Positions 16,672 to 26,054 of a stretch of DNA of 64,000 nucleotides are shown here, piece by piece. The number at the start of each line of letters is the position of its first letter. The first letter of the stretch is position 1. The DNA comes from Polyangiaceae bacterium (GTDB taxonomy: Bacteria > Myxococcota_A > Polyangia > Polyangiales > Polyangiaceae). Both the position numbers and the translations under genes were made by a program. The notes under the pieces are model-generated. The model had not been told where the DNA came from and did no database searches. It worked only from the letters and a program-made list of their open reading frames with translations. The stretch lies in the NCBI GenBank assembly GCA_013361525.1, contig JABFXY010000006.1:62001-126000 (forward strand), given 5' to 3'.

Positions 16672-18684
16672 ATGTGCGGGATTGCTGGCTTCATTTCGCT
16701 GCGTGAGGGGATGCCGGGGCCTACGCCCGAGGCCCTCACGCGGATGGCGGCGGCGATGTTTCACCGCGGGCCCGACGAGTTCGGCGTCTATTGCGACGAC
16801 CGCGCGGGCCTCGCGCACGCGCGGTTATCGATCATCGATCTGTCGAGCGGGCAGCAGCCCCTCGGCAACCTCGACGACTCGGCGCATATCGTCTTCAACG
16901 GCGAGATCTTCAATTACGTCGAGTTGCGAGCGGAGCTGGAGGCGCAAGGCCGGCGCTTCAAAACGAAGAGCGACACCGAGGTCATCGTCGCCGCATGGGA
17001 AGCGTGGGAAGAGCGCTGTCTCGAGCGCTTCAATGGTCAATGGGCATTCGCGCTGTGGGATCGCCGTCGCCGCCGCCTCGTGCTCAGCCGCGATCGCCTC
17101 GGCGTTCGCCCGCTCCACGTCGCGGAGCACGGTGGTTATCTCTATTTCGGCAGCGAGGTAAAAGCCATCTTCGCGGCGGATCGAGCGATCCCGCGCGCGC
17201 TGGATCCCGCCGCGCTCGACCAGGCGTTCACGTTGTGGGCACCGGTTGCGCCCGCGACGCCATTCGAAGGTGTTCGAGAGCTCGAGCCGGGTACGTTCGA
17301 GGTGCTCGATCTGAGCGGCCCCTCCCCGTCGAGGACCACGCGCGCGTATTTCGTCCCGCAATTTCTCGAGCGAGGAGCGGACGCGCACGAAGCAGCGCAT
17401 TCGTCCGTCGCCGAAGCCGCGGAGCGCACGCTCGGCGCCCTGGAGGAGGCGACGCGACTTCGAATGGTTCGGGCCGACGTGCCGGTCGGCAGCTACCTCT
17501 CCGGCGGGCTCGACAGCTCTCTCGTCGCCGCGCTGGGCCTGCGCGCGCTCGGCGAGAAGTTCAAGACTTTCAGCCTCCGGTTTGCCGATGCCGAGTTCGA
17601 CGAGACGCCATTTCAACAAGAAATGGTCGACCGCCTGGGCACCGAGCACGCGAGCATCGTCGTCTCTCGCGAAGACATCGCCGGCGTGTTCCCCGAGGTC
17701 GTGTACCACGCGGAGCGGCCGCTCCTTCGTACGGCGCCGGCGCCGCTCTTCTTGTTGTCACGGCTCGTCCGCCAGAGCGGCATCAAGGTCGTCCTCACCG
17801 GCGAAGGCGCCGACGAAGTCTTCGCCGGGTACGATCTCTTTCGCGAAGGCAAAGTGCGCCGGTTTTGGGCGAAACATCCGCGTTCGTCGTCGCGACCGCG
17901 CCTGCTCGAACGGCTCTATCCGTACCTCGCGAGGAGCCCCGTCGACAAACGCACCATTGCGATGTCCTTCTTCGGTCGCGGGCTCGACGGCGCCCACAAG
18001 CCGGGCTTTTCCCACGATATGCGCTGGCGCAATGGTGCGGCGCTCAAGCGCCTCTTCTCCAAAGAGGCCCGGGCGGCGACCGCTGGGCGCGATGTCGCGG
18101 CGGAGCTGCTCGCGACACTCCCCGCGGAGCTCTCGTCGTGGTCGCCGCTCTCGCAGGACCAATTCATCGAAATGAAGACGCTTCTGTCGAGCTACCTGCT
18201 TTCGTCGCAAGGCGATCGCATGCTGATGGCCAACAGCGTCGAGGGTCGCTTTCCCTTCCTCGACCGCGACGTCGTGACGCTCGCGCAATCGTTGCCCTCG
18301 CGCTTCAAGCTCCGCACGTTGGACGAAAAACACGTCCTCAAACGCGCCGCCGAAGGCCTCGTTCCGGCGTCGATCACGACGCGAAAGAAGCAGCCGTACC
18401 GCGCGCCCGACGCGCTCTCGTTCGTCGGCGCCGGCGCCGACTACGTCGAGGAAGCGCTCGCTACGAGCGCCGTTCGCGACGCGGGCCTCTTCGATCCCGA
18501 GGCGGTCTCGAGGCTCTGGTCCAAGTGCAAGACGTCGAAAGCCGACGGATTCTCGAAAGCCGACAACATGGCGCTCGTCGGCGTTCTATCGACCCAGCTG
18601 CTCCACGAGCGCCTCGTGACCCGACCGCCCCGTCTTCCGGACATCGAGCTTCGGACGTTCATCGACCAACGGAGCAAGCCGTGA
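16672..18684 (+). CDS. asnB: Asparagine synthetase B-type amidotransferase
   Basis: This glutamine-dependent enzyme transfers ammonia to an acyl-adenylate carboxylate. The N-terminus MCGIAGF exposes Cys2, the Ntn-type glutaminase nucleophile, and HRGPDEFGVY and FNGEIFNYVELR are class II glutaminase blocks. The synthase domain begins near residue 240, with the PP-loop YLSGGLDSSLVAAL near 280 and GEGADEVFAGY later. At 670 residues it is longer than housekeeping AsnB (about 550) and resembles the versions that tailor secondary or envelope metabolites. It overlaps the next gene by 4 bases (GTGA), implying a shared pathway with the AMP-forming ligase and carrier protein. Confidence 0.9.
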   Translation: MCGIAGFISLREGMPGPTPEALTRMAAAMFHRGPDEFGVYCDDRAGLAHARLSIIDLSSGQQPLGNLDDSAHIVFNGEIFNYVELRAELEAQGRRFKTKSDTEVIVAAWEAWEERCLERFNGQWAFALWDRRRRRLVLSRDRLGVRPLHVAEHGGYLYFGSEVKAIFAADRAIPRALDPAALDQAFTLWAPVAPATPFEGVRELEPGTFEVLDLSGPSPSRTTRAYFVPQFLERGADAHEAAHSSVAEAAERTLGALEEATRLRMVRADVPVGSYLSGGLDSSLVAALGLRALGEKFKTFSLRFADAEFDETPFQQEMVDRLGTEHASIVVSREDIAGVFPEVVYHAERPLLRTAPAPLFLLSRLVRQSGIKVVLTGEGADEVFAGYDLFREGKVRRFWAKHPRSSSRPRLLERLYPYLARSPVDKRTIAMSFFGRGLDGAHKPGFSHDMRWRNGAALKRLFSKEARAATAGRDVAAELLATLPAELSSWSPLSQDQFIEMKTLLSSYLLSSQGDRMLMANSVEGRFPFLDRDVVTLAQSLPSRFKLRTLDEKHVLKRAAEGLVPASITTRKKQPYRAPDALSFVGAGADYVEEALATSAVRDAGLFDPEAVSRLWSKCKTSKADGFSKADNMALVGVLSTQLLHERLVTRPPRLPDIELRTFIDQRSKP

Positions 18685-20228
18685 TCGCCCTGACGCACCA
18701 CCTCTTGCAGCGGTCCGCCGCGCGCACGCCCGACAAGATCGCCCTCGTCTGTCAGGGCAAGCGGGTCAGTTACGGCGAGCTGCAATCGTGGTCGGACAGG
18801 CTCGCGCGGTTCTTGATCGAGCGCGGTTTCGCACGCGGCGATCGATTGCTCGTCTTCGCCGACAACTCGGTCGAGACGGTGGTCGCGTTTTGGGCCGCCT
18901 CGAAAGCGGGCGGTATCGCCAGCATCGTCCACGCGCAGACGAAGGCCGACAAGCTTCGCTACATTCTTCAAGACTCCGGTGCGCGGGCGATGGTCGTCGG
19001 CACCGCGCTCGGCGCCGTCGCACGCGAAGCGACCCTCGCCGGCGCGACGCTGACCACGACGGTCGTCGGTCCGGACGCGCCCCGCGCGACCGTCGACGCC
19101 CTCCTCGGCGGCGTCACGTGGGAAGACGCAATGGCCGTCGATCGCGCGCCCTCCCCTCCTCGGATCGTCGACCTCGACGTCGCGTGTTTGATCTACACCT
19201 CGGGGACGACCGGCGAGCCGAAGGGGGTGATGCTCACGCATCGAAACCTCCTCACGGCGACGACGTCGATTTCGACGTACCTCGAGAACCGGGAGGACGA
19301 CGTCCTCCTCTGCATGTTGCCGCTCGCGTTCGGTTATGGGCTCACGCAGCTGCTGACCGCGGCGTCGGTGGGCGGCCGCGTCATCCTCGAGCGGAGCTTC
19401 GCTTATCCCGCCCAGGTGCTGAACCTCTTCGGCCAGGAAAAGGTGACCGGGTTCGCCGCCATACCGACCGCATTGGGCGTGATCGGTGAGCTGAAATCGC
19501 TCGAAGCATTCGACATGTCGAGCCTTCGGTACGTCACCAATGCGGCCGCGGCACTCCCGCCGAAGCACGTTCGAATGTTGCGCGATCGGCTCCCGCACGT
19601 GCGCATCGTCAGTATGTACGGCCAAACGGAGTGCTTGCGGGGCACCTGGCTTCCACACGACGAGATCGACCGGCGCCCGTCGTCGATGGGCATCCCAATA
19701 CCGAATACGGAAGCATGGATCGCGGACGATAACGGCGCTCGCGTTCCGCCCGGCACCGTCGGTGAGCTCGTCATTCGAGGCTCCCACGTCATGAAGGGGT
19801 ATTGGAATCGCCCGGCGGAAACCCAGAAGAAGCTGCGACCCGGGCCCCACCCGGGGGAGCTCGTGCTCCATACCGGCGATCTCTGCTCGCAGGACGACGA
19901 AGGATTCTTCCATTTCGTCTCGCGCATGGACGACATCATCAAATGCCGCGGGGAGAAGGTTTCGCCCAAAGAAGTCGAGAACGCGATCCTCGATCTCGAC
20001 GGCGTTCGCGAATGCGCCGTCGTCGGCGTCCCGGACGATTTGCTCGGTGAGGCGGTGAAGGCCTTTTGCGTGCTCGAGCAGGGCGCGACGGTGACGGAGC
20101 GGCAAATCATCCAATTCGCAGCACAGCGGCTCGAGGGATACATGGTGCCGAAGGTCGTCGAGATCGTCGCCGAGCTGCCGCGGACGATGAGCGGCAAGAT
20201 CACCAAGGTGCCGCTCCGCAATCGGTAG
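18681..20228 (+). CDS. AMP-forming acyl-CoA synthetase / acyl-ACP ligase
   Basis: This enzyme activates a carboxylic acid as an acyl-AMP and transfers it to CoA or a phosphopantetheine carrier. The GTG start overlaps the asnB stop and gives 515 residues. The A-loop YTSGTTGEPKGVMLTHRN lies near residue 172, MYGQTECLRGTW is the A5 block, HTGDLCSQDDEGFFHFVSR is the A7/A8 region with the hinge Asp, and the C-terminal lysine is in PRTMSGKITK. Substrate cannot be read. An acyl carrier protein gene is 0.8 kb downstream, so loading of that carrier is a reasonable inference. Confidence 0.9.
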   Translation: MIALTHHLLQRSAARTPDKIALVCQGKRVSYGELQSWSDRLARFLIERGFARGDRLLVFADNSVETVVAFWAASKAGGIASIVHAQTKADKLRYILQDSGARAMVVGTALGAVAREATLAGATLTTTVVGPDAPRATVDALLGGVTWEDAMAVDRAPSPPRIVDLDVACLIYTSGTTGEPKGVMLTHRNLLTATTSISTYLENREDDVLLCMLPLAFGYGLTQLLTAASVGGRVILERSFAYPAQVLNLFGQEKVTGFAAIPTALGVIGELKSLEAFDMSSLRYVTNAAAALPPKHVRMLRDRLPHVRIVSMYGQTECLRGTWLPHDEIDRRPSSMGIPIPNTEAWIADDNGARVPPGTVGELVIRGSHVMKGYWNRPAETQKKLRPGPHPGELVLHTGDLCSQDDEGFFHFVSRMDDIIKCRGEKVSPKEVENAILDLDGVRECAVVGVPDDLLGEAVKAFCVLEQGATVTERQIIQFAAQRLEGYMVPKVVEIVAELPRTMSGKITKVPLRNR

Positions 20229-20293
20229 CCGCTGCGCGCTCCGTGCGATCCTCTTGCGGAGCCGCGCCGGGTTGCGTAGGCAGCGTGCCTCCT

Positions 20294-20908
20294 ATGCAAA
20301 CCCGCTCCCTTTCGATTGCGCTTTTCGTCCTCGCCGCTTCCGCCTGCACGGCATCGACCCAATCAACCCCCGACGGCGAGCAGCCGCCGAGTGACGCCAC
20401 GTCGGCCCCCACGGAGACGGCAGCGCCGACCGCGTCCGGGGCAGCGCCGACCGCCTCCGCCGAGCCGAGCGCCACGCCGCCGAAAATGTGCACGACGATG
20501 GGCTGTGACAACGGCGTCAGCGTCGCCCTGAAGCCCGCAAAAGAAGGGCAAAACCCGTTCGTGAAGGGCTCCTATTCGGTCGAGGTCCTCGCCGGCGGGA
20601 AGGTGACGAAGTGCACGGTGAGCCTGCCGCTCCCGGCCTGTGACAAAGGCCCCGCGGTGAAGTGCGACGGCGACGTGAAGGTGATCGTCGGCGCCAGCGG
20701 CTGCGCCCTGCCGCCGGCGAGCCACAGCTTCGGGCCCGTCATTCTCGAGGAGGGCCCGGCGGAGTTCGAGGTCATCGTAAAGAAAGACAAGAAGGTCCTC
20801 GGCCAGGGCAAGTTCAAGCCCACCTACAAGACAGTTCAGCCGAACGGCGCGGGCTGCGAGCCGACCTGCAACCAGGCCCCCGAGGAGACGATCAAGCTCG
20901 GCGGCTGA
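20294..20908 (+). CDS. Lipoprotein of unknown function
   Basis: The ATG at 20294 gives a lipoprotein signal with lipobox SAC (Cys near residue 18). A Thr/Ala/Pro/Ser-rich linker of about 45 residues follows, then a roughly 140-residue domain with several Cys residues (KMCTTMGCDNG, CDKGPAVKCDGD, GCEPTCNQ), suggesting disulfides. No catalytic motif is recognised. It lies between the ligase and the acyl carrier gene but is set apart by hairpins, so it may be unrelated to that pathway. Confidence 0.7.
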   Translation: MQTRSLSIALFVLAASACTASTQSTPDGEQPPSDATSAPTETAAPTASGAAPTASAEPSATPPKMCTTMGCDNGVSVALKPAKEGQNPFVKGSYSVEVLAGGKVTKCTVSLPLPACDKGPAVKCDGDVKVIVGASGCALPPASHSFGPVILEEGPAEFEVIVKKDKKVLGQGKFKPTYKTVQPNGAGCEPTCNQAPEETIKLGG

Positions 20909-20936
20909 TCGCACGCGCCGGAGGTGTAAGCGCGTA

Positions 20937-20959
20937 GAGCCGCCGTGCCTCGGCGGCTC
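20937..20959 (+). terminator. Hairpin after lipoprotein gene
   Basis: A perfect 9-base stem (GAGCCGCCG / CGGCGGCTC) with a 5-base loop lies about 30 bases after the lipoprotein stop. It lacks a U-tract, so it is a possible rather than proven terminator. Confidence 0.4.
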
Positions 20960-21020
20960 CAAGCTATCTCCACTTGGCATTTGCAGCGCCTCGGGCGCTC
21001 GGGTAAGCCCCTATCAAACC

Positions 21021-21272
21021 GTGGGCGATCCGAGCACGAAACAGCGCGTCCGAGCGTTCATCGAGTCGAACTTCTACATCGCGGACAAGTCGCTCCTCTC
21101 GGACGACGTCTCGCTCCTCGATAAAGGGCTCGTCGATTCGACGGGCATCCTCGAGATCGTGGCGTTCCTCGAGAGCGACTTCGACATCAAGGTCGAGGAC
21201 CAGGAGCTGATCCCCGACAACCTCGACTCGATCGATCGAATCACCGCGTTCATCGGTCGCAAACAGGGTTGA
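21021..21272 (+). CDS. Acyl carrier protein
   Basis: This is an 83-residue phosphopantetheine-dependent carrier. A GTG start gives the usual four-helix layout, with the modification Ser in the motif GLVDSTGILEI (Asp-Ser) and an acidic recognition helix (EIVAFLESDFDIKVED). It is not the FabF-linked housekeeping ACP context. Its neighbours are an AsnB-type amidotransferase and an AMP-forming ligase, so it probably carries the ligase product. It is convergent with the TerB-like gene across a strong hairpin. Confidence 0.88.
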   Translation: MGDPSTKQRVRAFIESNFYIADKSLLSDDVSLLDKGLVDSTGILEIVAFLESDFDIKVEDQELIPDNLDSIDRITAFIGRKQG

Positions 21273-21274
21273 AG

Positions 21275-21309
21275 CGCCCGCCGTGTAACGGCGGGCGACC
21301 AGTCCTTTT
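21275..21309. terminator. Terminator between acyl carrier and TerB-like genes
   Basis: A perfect 9-base GC stem (CGCCCGCCG / CGGCGGGCG) with a TGTAA loop is followed by a short TTTT run on the plus strand. It lies between convergent genes. Confidence 0.6.
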
Positions 21310-21315
21310 GGGGGA

Positions 21316-21798
21316 CTACTCCGACTCGCCTGCCGCGAGGCGCTTTTGCCGTGCGGTCTCGAGGCGGTCGGCGATCGTCTTGCGCAGCCGAGGCAAATCG
21401 TAGCGGCTCGGCCGATCGCCTTCGGCAAGCTCCGCGACCTCTCGCGCGATCTCGTCGGCGTGTTTGCGAGGTCGCTCCGGAATCCGAAGGGCATCTCCGA
21501 GCTTGTCGAGCGCGTCCGTCTCTCTGTCGTCGCGCACCCCGTCGAGCCGCGTCATCCACGCCGCGACCGCGTACACGAACAAGCGGTCCGCCTTCGACAT
21601 GCTCGCGCGATCGATCGCGCCGATGTCGGTCGGGGATTTCGTCGCGGCTTCGATCGCCTCGATCTCCTCCAGCTCGAGGCCCTCCTCGACGGCGGTCCGA
21701 ACGATCGCGTCGGCCTCCTCCTCGTCGAGCTTTCCGTCAGCCCAACCGATCGCCGACAGCGCGATGAATACGTCTCGCCCGAGTCTTTGTTCGCTCAT
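21316..21798 (-). CDS. TerB-like tellurite-resistance-family protein
   Basis: The 160-residue cytoplasmic helical protein has the TerB/DUF533-type pattern: FIALSAIGWADGKLDEEEAD near the start with an acidic helix, then DRLFVYAVAAWMTRLDGVRD with another acidic metal-binding-like turn. The C-terminus is a basic helix. The cellular role of stand-alone TerB domains is not settled; they often occur near membrane or stress systems. It follows dihydroorotase by 61 bases on the same strand. Confidence 0.75.
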   Translation of the reverse strand: MSEQRLGRDVFIALSAIGWADGKLDEEEADAIVRTAVEEGLELEEIEAIEAATKSPTDIGAIDRASMSKADRLFVYAVAAWMTRLDGVRDDRETDALDKLGDALRIPERPRKHADEIAREVAELAEGDRPSRYDLPRLRKTIADRLETARQKRLAAGESE

Positions 21799-21859
21799 GG
21801 TACGGGATGGTCGATTCCCGCGCGCGGATCGTCAAGAGACCGAGAGAGCGAACCGCCGA

Positions 21860-23173
21860 TCAGGTATCGAGACGGTGAACGACGCGACCGCCCGCGAGCG
21901 TCATCACGACGGCGCCCGACATCGTCTTGCCGAGGAACGGCGTGTTCTTGCTCTTCGAGGCGAAACGATCGAGCACGACGGGACGATCCGGCGCGACCAG
22001 GGTCAGCTCTGCCAAGCTGCCTTCGCGCAAGCTCGGAGCTTCGAGCGAGACGATGCGCGCCGGCGCGCGGCAGAGAGCGTCGACGAAGCGTGCGAGCGGG
22101 ATGATGCCGTCCCTCACGAGGCCGAGCAGCACGGGGACGACGAGCTCGAGACCGATCATGCCAGGGCGGGCTTCCGCGAACTCGCAGTCCTTCTCGAGCG
22201 ACGAGTGCGGTGCGTGGTCCGTCGCGATGCAATCGATGGTGCCGTCGGCGAGCGCGGCACGAAGGGCATCGATGTCTTCCTTTTCGCGAAGCGGCGGGTT
22301 GACCTTGCAGGCCGTGTCGTAGCCGAGAACGGCTTCGTGCGAGAGCACGAGGTGATGCGGCGTGACTTCTGCGGTGACCGCGATGCCCCTCGCCTTCGCC
22401 TCACGCAGGATGCGGACCGCACCGAGCGTCGAGACGTGCGCCACGTGGTAGCGACCGCCGGTCGACTCCGCGAGCAGCACGTCGCGCGCCACGATGATGT
22501 CTTCGGCGACGCGCGGCCAACCACGGAGCCCGAGCCGCGTGGCGATCGGGCCATCGTGCATCTGGGCGCCTTCCGTGAGCGTGTGATCTTCCGCGTGCTG
22601 GATCACCGGCAGATCGAACGTCCTCGCGTACTCCAGCGCGCGGCGCATGACGGCCGCGCTCATGACGCACTTTCCGTCGTCGCTGACCCCGACCGCGCCG
22701 GCATCCTTGAGATCGGCCATCTCGGTGAGCTCGGCGCCGTTCTGGCCCATCGTGATCGCGCCGATCGGGTGAAGCGCCGGGCCGCCCACCTCTCGCGCCC
22801 GGGCGACCATCGCCTCGGTGATGCTGCGCTTGTCGTTGACGGGCTTGGTGTTGGGCATCACGCACACGTGCGCGAAACCGCCGCGAGCCGCGGCCGTGAG
22901 GCCGGTGCGGATGTCCTCTTTGTACTCTTCGCCGGGCTCGCGCAGGTGCGCGTGGAGATCGACGAACGCGGGGAGCATCCACGAGCCTTTGCCGTCGATC
23001 CGCTCGACGCGTTCGGAAGCGAGCAGCTCCGGCGAAGCGGCACCGCGGCCGATCCGCGTGATTTTTCCGCGCTCGACGACGACGTCGACCTCGGCATCCA
23101 GCGACACAGCCGGGTCGATCGCTCGAACCTGCGTCACCACCAACACGTCGCGCTCCGCAGCGGCCGGACTCAT
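21860..23173 (-). CDS. pyrC: Dihydroorotase
   Basis: It interconverts N-carbamoyl-aspartate and dihydroorotate in pyrimidine synthesis. The 437-residue product is an amidohydrolase-type enzyme: the metal-binding HxH is in DLHAHLREPGEE near residue 68, later ligands are in IQHAEDH and YHVAHVST, and GDGTIDCIATDHAPHS-like sequence (ADGTIDCIATDHAPHSS) carries the catalytic Asp. The C-terminus has the usual small beta-sandwich return (VVMTLAGGRVVHRL). A small exported protein gene precedes it by 21 bases, so they may share a transcript. Confidence 0.94.
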   Translation of the reverse strand: MSPAAAERDVLVVTQVRAIDPAVSLDAEVDVVVERGKITRIGRGAASPELLASERVERIDGKGSWMLPAFVDLHAHLREPGEEYKEDIRTGLTAAARGGFAHVCVMPNTKPVNDKRSITEAMVARAREVGGPALHPIGAITMGQNGAELTEMADLKDAGAVGVSDDGKCVMSAAVMRRALEYARTFDLPVIQHAEDHTLTEGAQMHDGPIATRLGLRGWPRVAEDIIVARDVLLAESTGGRYHVAHVSTLGAVRILREAKARGIAVTAEVTPHHLVLSHEAVLGYDTACKVNPPLREKEDIDALRAALADGTIDCIATDHAPHSSLEKDCEFAEARPGMIGLELVVPVLLGLVRDGIIPLARFVDALCRAPARIVSLEAPSLREGSLAELTLVAPDRPVVLDRFASKSKNTPFLGKTMSGAVVMTLAGGRVVHRLDT

Positions 23174-23194
23174 CGAGTCGCGTCTACCACAACG

Positions 23195-23542
23195 TTACCG
23201 ACGCCCGGAGTGCTTCGCTTCGACGACCGTCACCTCGAGCCCCTCGAGGACGACGCAGCCTTCTTGACCACACGTCACCGAGACCTCGACCGGCGCGGTC
23301 GACGGCGTCGGCCGCTCGACAGGCGCGCTGACGACTGCAGACGCCGTCGAACGCACGGCTGGTGACGTCGACGAGACGACGGCCGAAGGCGTCGGCGCTG
23401 CCGCGACCGAAACATCGAAGCCTGCGCCGCTGTCAGGTCGACCCGCTTGCGAAGACCCCTCTTGCGAAGATGCAGCGAGGGTCCCGACGAGCGGGGATGC
23501 CAGGATGATTCCCAGCGAGCTGGCGACGATGTGGAGTCTCAC
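23195..23542 (-). CDS. Small exported protein of unknown function
   Basis: A GTG start gives 115 residues with a signal peptide (IVASSLGIILASPLVGTLAASS). A Ser/Pro/Ala/Val-rich region follows, and then a short C-terminal motif VSVTCGQEGCVVLEGLEVTVV with a Cys pair. No family is recognised. It lies 21 bases before dihydroorotase on the same strand. Confidence 0.55.
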   Translation of the reverse strand: MRLHIVASSLGIILASPLVGTLAASSQEGSSQAGRPDSGAGFDVSVAAAPTPSAVVSSTSPAVRSTASAVVSAPVERPTPSTAPVEVSVTCGQEGCVVLEGLEVTVVEAKHSGRR

Positions 23543-23568
23543 GAGCGCGCGCCTTCATCGTTGCACCA

Positions 23569-23601
23569 ACACCGGGGGTCGTTCAAGTCGACCCCCGGTG
23601 T
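23569..23601. terminator. Perfect hairpin downstream of the TetR gene
   Basis: A 13-base perfect inverted repeat (ACACCGGGGGTCG / CGACCCCCGGTGT) with a 7-base loop lies between the end of the TetR gene and the next minus-strand start. It has no U-tract. It could terminate the TetR transcript or act as an operator; the first is more likely from its place. Confidence 0.45.
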
Positions 23602-23666
23602 GGCGCGTCGATCGTGGGGAGCGATCCTCGCTTTTTATGAGGCGCGCTGTCCCACGATCGACCGGA

Positions 23667-24326
23667 TCATGCGGACGCGATGTGCATCCCGAGGAGGTTC
23701 AACGAAGCCTCCACCAGATGCTCCTCCACCGCGACCGCCGCAGCGGAAGCATCCGACCGGGGTGTGTGCTCGATGGCTGCATCACCAACCAGCGCGGCCA
23801 GCTCGCGATCGGACGTGATCGCGTAGCGAACCACGAGGAAGACGACGCTCTGGATTGGTAAACGCAGCACCGATGACGGTCTGCTCGTGATGCCGCCGAG
23901 CACCTGCGACACGTTGTCGAGGAACGGAACGACGTTCTTCTCTCGAACACGAGCGTCGAGCTCGCCGGTGTCGACGAGGGACCGCTGGAGCAGCCTCACC
24001 GCCTTCCGGTGCTCCCGCGCGAAGCGGTAGCCGATGCGAACCGCCTCGGAGAGGAGCTCTATCGGCGGCCGCTCGTTGAGCGCGAGCTTGGCCTCGAGCT
24101 CGGAGCGCAAGCCTCCGAGCTCCTTCAGCATCGCGTCGATGCAGGCCTCGTAGAGCCCCTGCTTGCTGCCGAAGTAATGGTGAACCATCGCGAGGCTCAC
24201 CGAGGCCCCTTTCGCAATATCCCGGACGGAAGCTCCGTCGATGCCGCGCGCGGCAAACAAGTCGTACGCGGTAGCTAGAATCTTCGCCTGGGTAGCCTGT
24301 GCGTCTGCATTGACGGGTCTCGCCAT
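23667..24326 (-). CDS. TetR-family transcriptional regulator
   Basis: This is a DNA-binding repressor-type dimer. The N-terminal helix-turn-helix reads RDIAKGASVSLAMVHHYFGSK within the first 60 residues (ILATAYDLFAARGIDGASV precedes it). The remaining 150 residues are a helical ligand-binding domain. The start at 24326 was chosen for its GGA site and a standard N-terminus (MARPVNADAQATQAKIL); the frame continues to 24356. No clear target gene is divergent from it; the gene upstream is the SGNH lipoprotein on the same strand. Ligand and targets are unknown. Confidence 0.88.
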   Translation of the reverse strand: MARPVNADAQATQAKILATAYDLFAARGIDGASVRDIAKGASVSLAMVHHYFGSKQGLYEACIDAMLKELGGLRSELEAKLALNERPPIELLSEAVRIGYRFAREHRKAVRLLQRSLVDTGELDARVREKNVVPFLDNVSQVLGGITSRPSSVLRLPIQSVVFLVVRYAITSDRELAALVGDAAIEHTPRSDASAAAVAVEEHLVEASLNLLGMHIASA

Positions 24327-24544
24327 GAATTCCATTCGTCGCAATTGGTCGTCCATTCGTCAACACACCTCAGCCGAAAATCGGACGGAAGGACGCACAC
24401 TTCCAGCACGCGATGAATTATCGCCTTTTGTGGCACTCCGGGAGCCGCGTCACACCCATTCGCACTGAGGCGAAATGTGACTCACTGTGTTTAGGTGATG
24501 CCACACGAGCTCGCCGTCGGAAGATCGACCGATGGCTCGCGGCC

Positions 24545-25906
24545 TCAACCGGAATCGGACGAACCGCCACAGCCATCAACTCCGCCGCGGACCAGGTGTT
24601 TTTCGAATCCGTCCATCAGCGCGACGAGGAGACGGTCGGCAACGAACGATGCGCCTCGTTCGTTGAAATGGACGGCATCGGAGACCGCGAATTTCTCGTG
24701 GACGAAACGGCCCATCGAGCCCGCTCCGCCCATTGCTTCGAATTGGTCCCAGAGCGCGCAGCCTTCGTTCTTCGCGACCTCGTGCCGCTGCGCGACGACC
24801 TGCTGCGTCTGCTTCATCGAACGTCGAAGCCCGCGATCGGGCGGCGTGACGACGAGAAGCGAAACGTCGGGAAGCGCCCCTCTGCAGAGCGCGACCAGAC
24901 GGTGCATCGTTTCGGGGACGGCGTCCATCGTGAAGATGTCGTTCGCGCCGGTGAGGAACACGACCAAGTCGTAACGGCGGCGCCCGAGCATCGCGCCGAA
25001 CACCGTGGGGTCGTGCCGCCCGAGCGTCTTCGTGTTCATCGAGCCGACGCCGAACGAGTCGATGACGACCCCGGGCGTGTCCCGCTCGAGGGCGATACCG
25101 CTCACGCGCGCGATGCCGGTGCTCGTCGCAACGACGTCCAAGCGATGTGGACCATCGGTCGCCTCGACGCGATGAAAACCGAGCGCACCGCGCGCCTGCG
25201 CCGATTTCGTCTCGACGCGGCCTTGCGGGGCGCCGTCGAGCACCAGGTCCACGGCGCCTCCACTCGGCCGTTCGATGTAATAGAAATCGAAGCGGCTCGC
25301 GGTCGATCCGACGATCGAACCTTTTGGTGCCGTCTCCACGTACGTAATGGCGCCGGGGTATCGACTCTCTGCGACGATACCGCCGAGGCCGTAATAGCCG
25401 TCGCTCGTCGGCTTCGTCGTAATGGCATAAGACGTCCAACCAGCGCCGACGTGGTGCCGAACATCCATATGGATGTAATGGCTCCACGGCTTGCCGAGCG
25501 CGACGAAGCCGTGTCCGCCGTCGCCGAAGCGTCGCTGCATTCGCCGGCGCAGGCGGCCCGTCGGAAGATCCATCGTGAGATTGGAGTCTCCGAAGACGGC
25601 GATTCGAAGGTGATCGCTCGCGTGGCCGGCGCACAGTCGCGCGAGGCCGTCGTAGAACCCGCCGAGGAGCTCGGGCCGAACGATCGGGACGCGAGGCGGA
25701 TCGGTAGGCCCGTCCTGGATCGGAAGGCCCGGCGGCTCGGGTGGCAGCGCGACGCGCGCGCAATGAGGCTCGAGCGGCATCGAGCGCTTCTCGACGGACG
25801 GGCGCGCTGGCGCGGCATGCAGCGGCTCCAGGCGGCGCCGCTCGGTCGTGCACGCGACAGGCGCGGCGGCCAACGCCGCCAGCTGCAACAGAGATCTCCG
25901 CCGCAT
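24545..25906 (-). CDS. SGNH/GDSL-family esterase lipoprotein
   Basis: A lipoprotein signal (LQLAALAAAPVACTTE) is followed by a roughly 430-residue exported region. The SGNH blocks are present: IAVFGDSNLTMD (block I, Ser), LVVFLTGANDIF (block III, GxND), and SDAVHFNERGASFVAD (block V, Asp-His). A beta-rich insert between blocks I and III is as in the two-domain SGNH esterases that act on O-acetylated peptidoglycan or alginate. A cell-wall deacetylase role is plausible by family, not shown here. It is upstream of the TetR gene with a 218-base gap. Confidence 0.82.
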   Translation of the reverse strand: MRRRSLLQLAALAAAPVACTTERRRLEPLHAAPARPSVEKRSMPLEPHCARVALPPEPPGLPIQDGPTDPPRVPIVRPELLGGFYDGLARLCAGHASDHLRIAVFGDSNLTMDLPTGRLRRRMQRRFGDGGHGFVALGKPWSHYIHMDVRHHVGAGWTSYAITTKPTSDGYYGLGGIVAESRYPGAITYVETAPKGSIVGSTASRFDFYYIERPSGGAVDLVLDGAPQGRVETKSAQARGALGFHRVEATDGPHRLDVVATSTGIARVSGIALERDTPGVVIDSFGVGSMNTKTLGRHDPTVFGAMLGRRRYDLVVFLTGANDIFTMDAVPETMHRLVALCRGALPDVSLLVVTPPDRGLRRSMKQTQQVVAQRHEVAKNEGCALWDQFEAMGGAGSMGRFVHEKFAVSDAVHFNERGASFVADRLLVALMDGFEKHLVRGGVDGCGGSSDSG

Positions 25907-26054
25907 ATCAGCGCCGAGCCCTGGCCTTGGTGTTACGAATCGGCGCGGACGGATTCACGGTCGACTTCTGCTTCTTCGATCATGGGCCCGCCAGGATAGA
26001 TCGCGGACCTGCCCCGGGGCCAATGTAGGTCCACACCTTGCTTGCGATCCCTAC

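Noticed and set aside
16791..20228. A 1145-codon plus-strand ORF across asnB and the ligase
   Set aside because: The first 630 codons are an arginine-rich shadow of asnB. The ligase starts at 18681.
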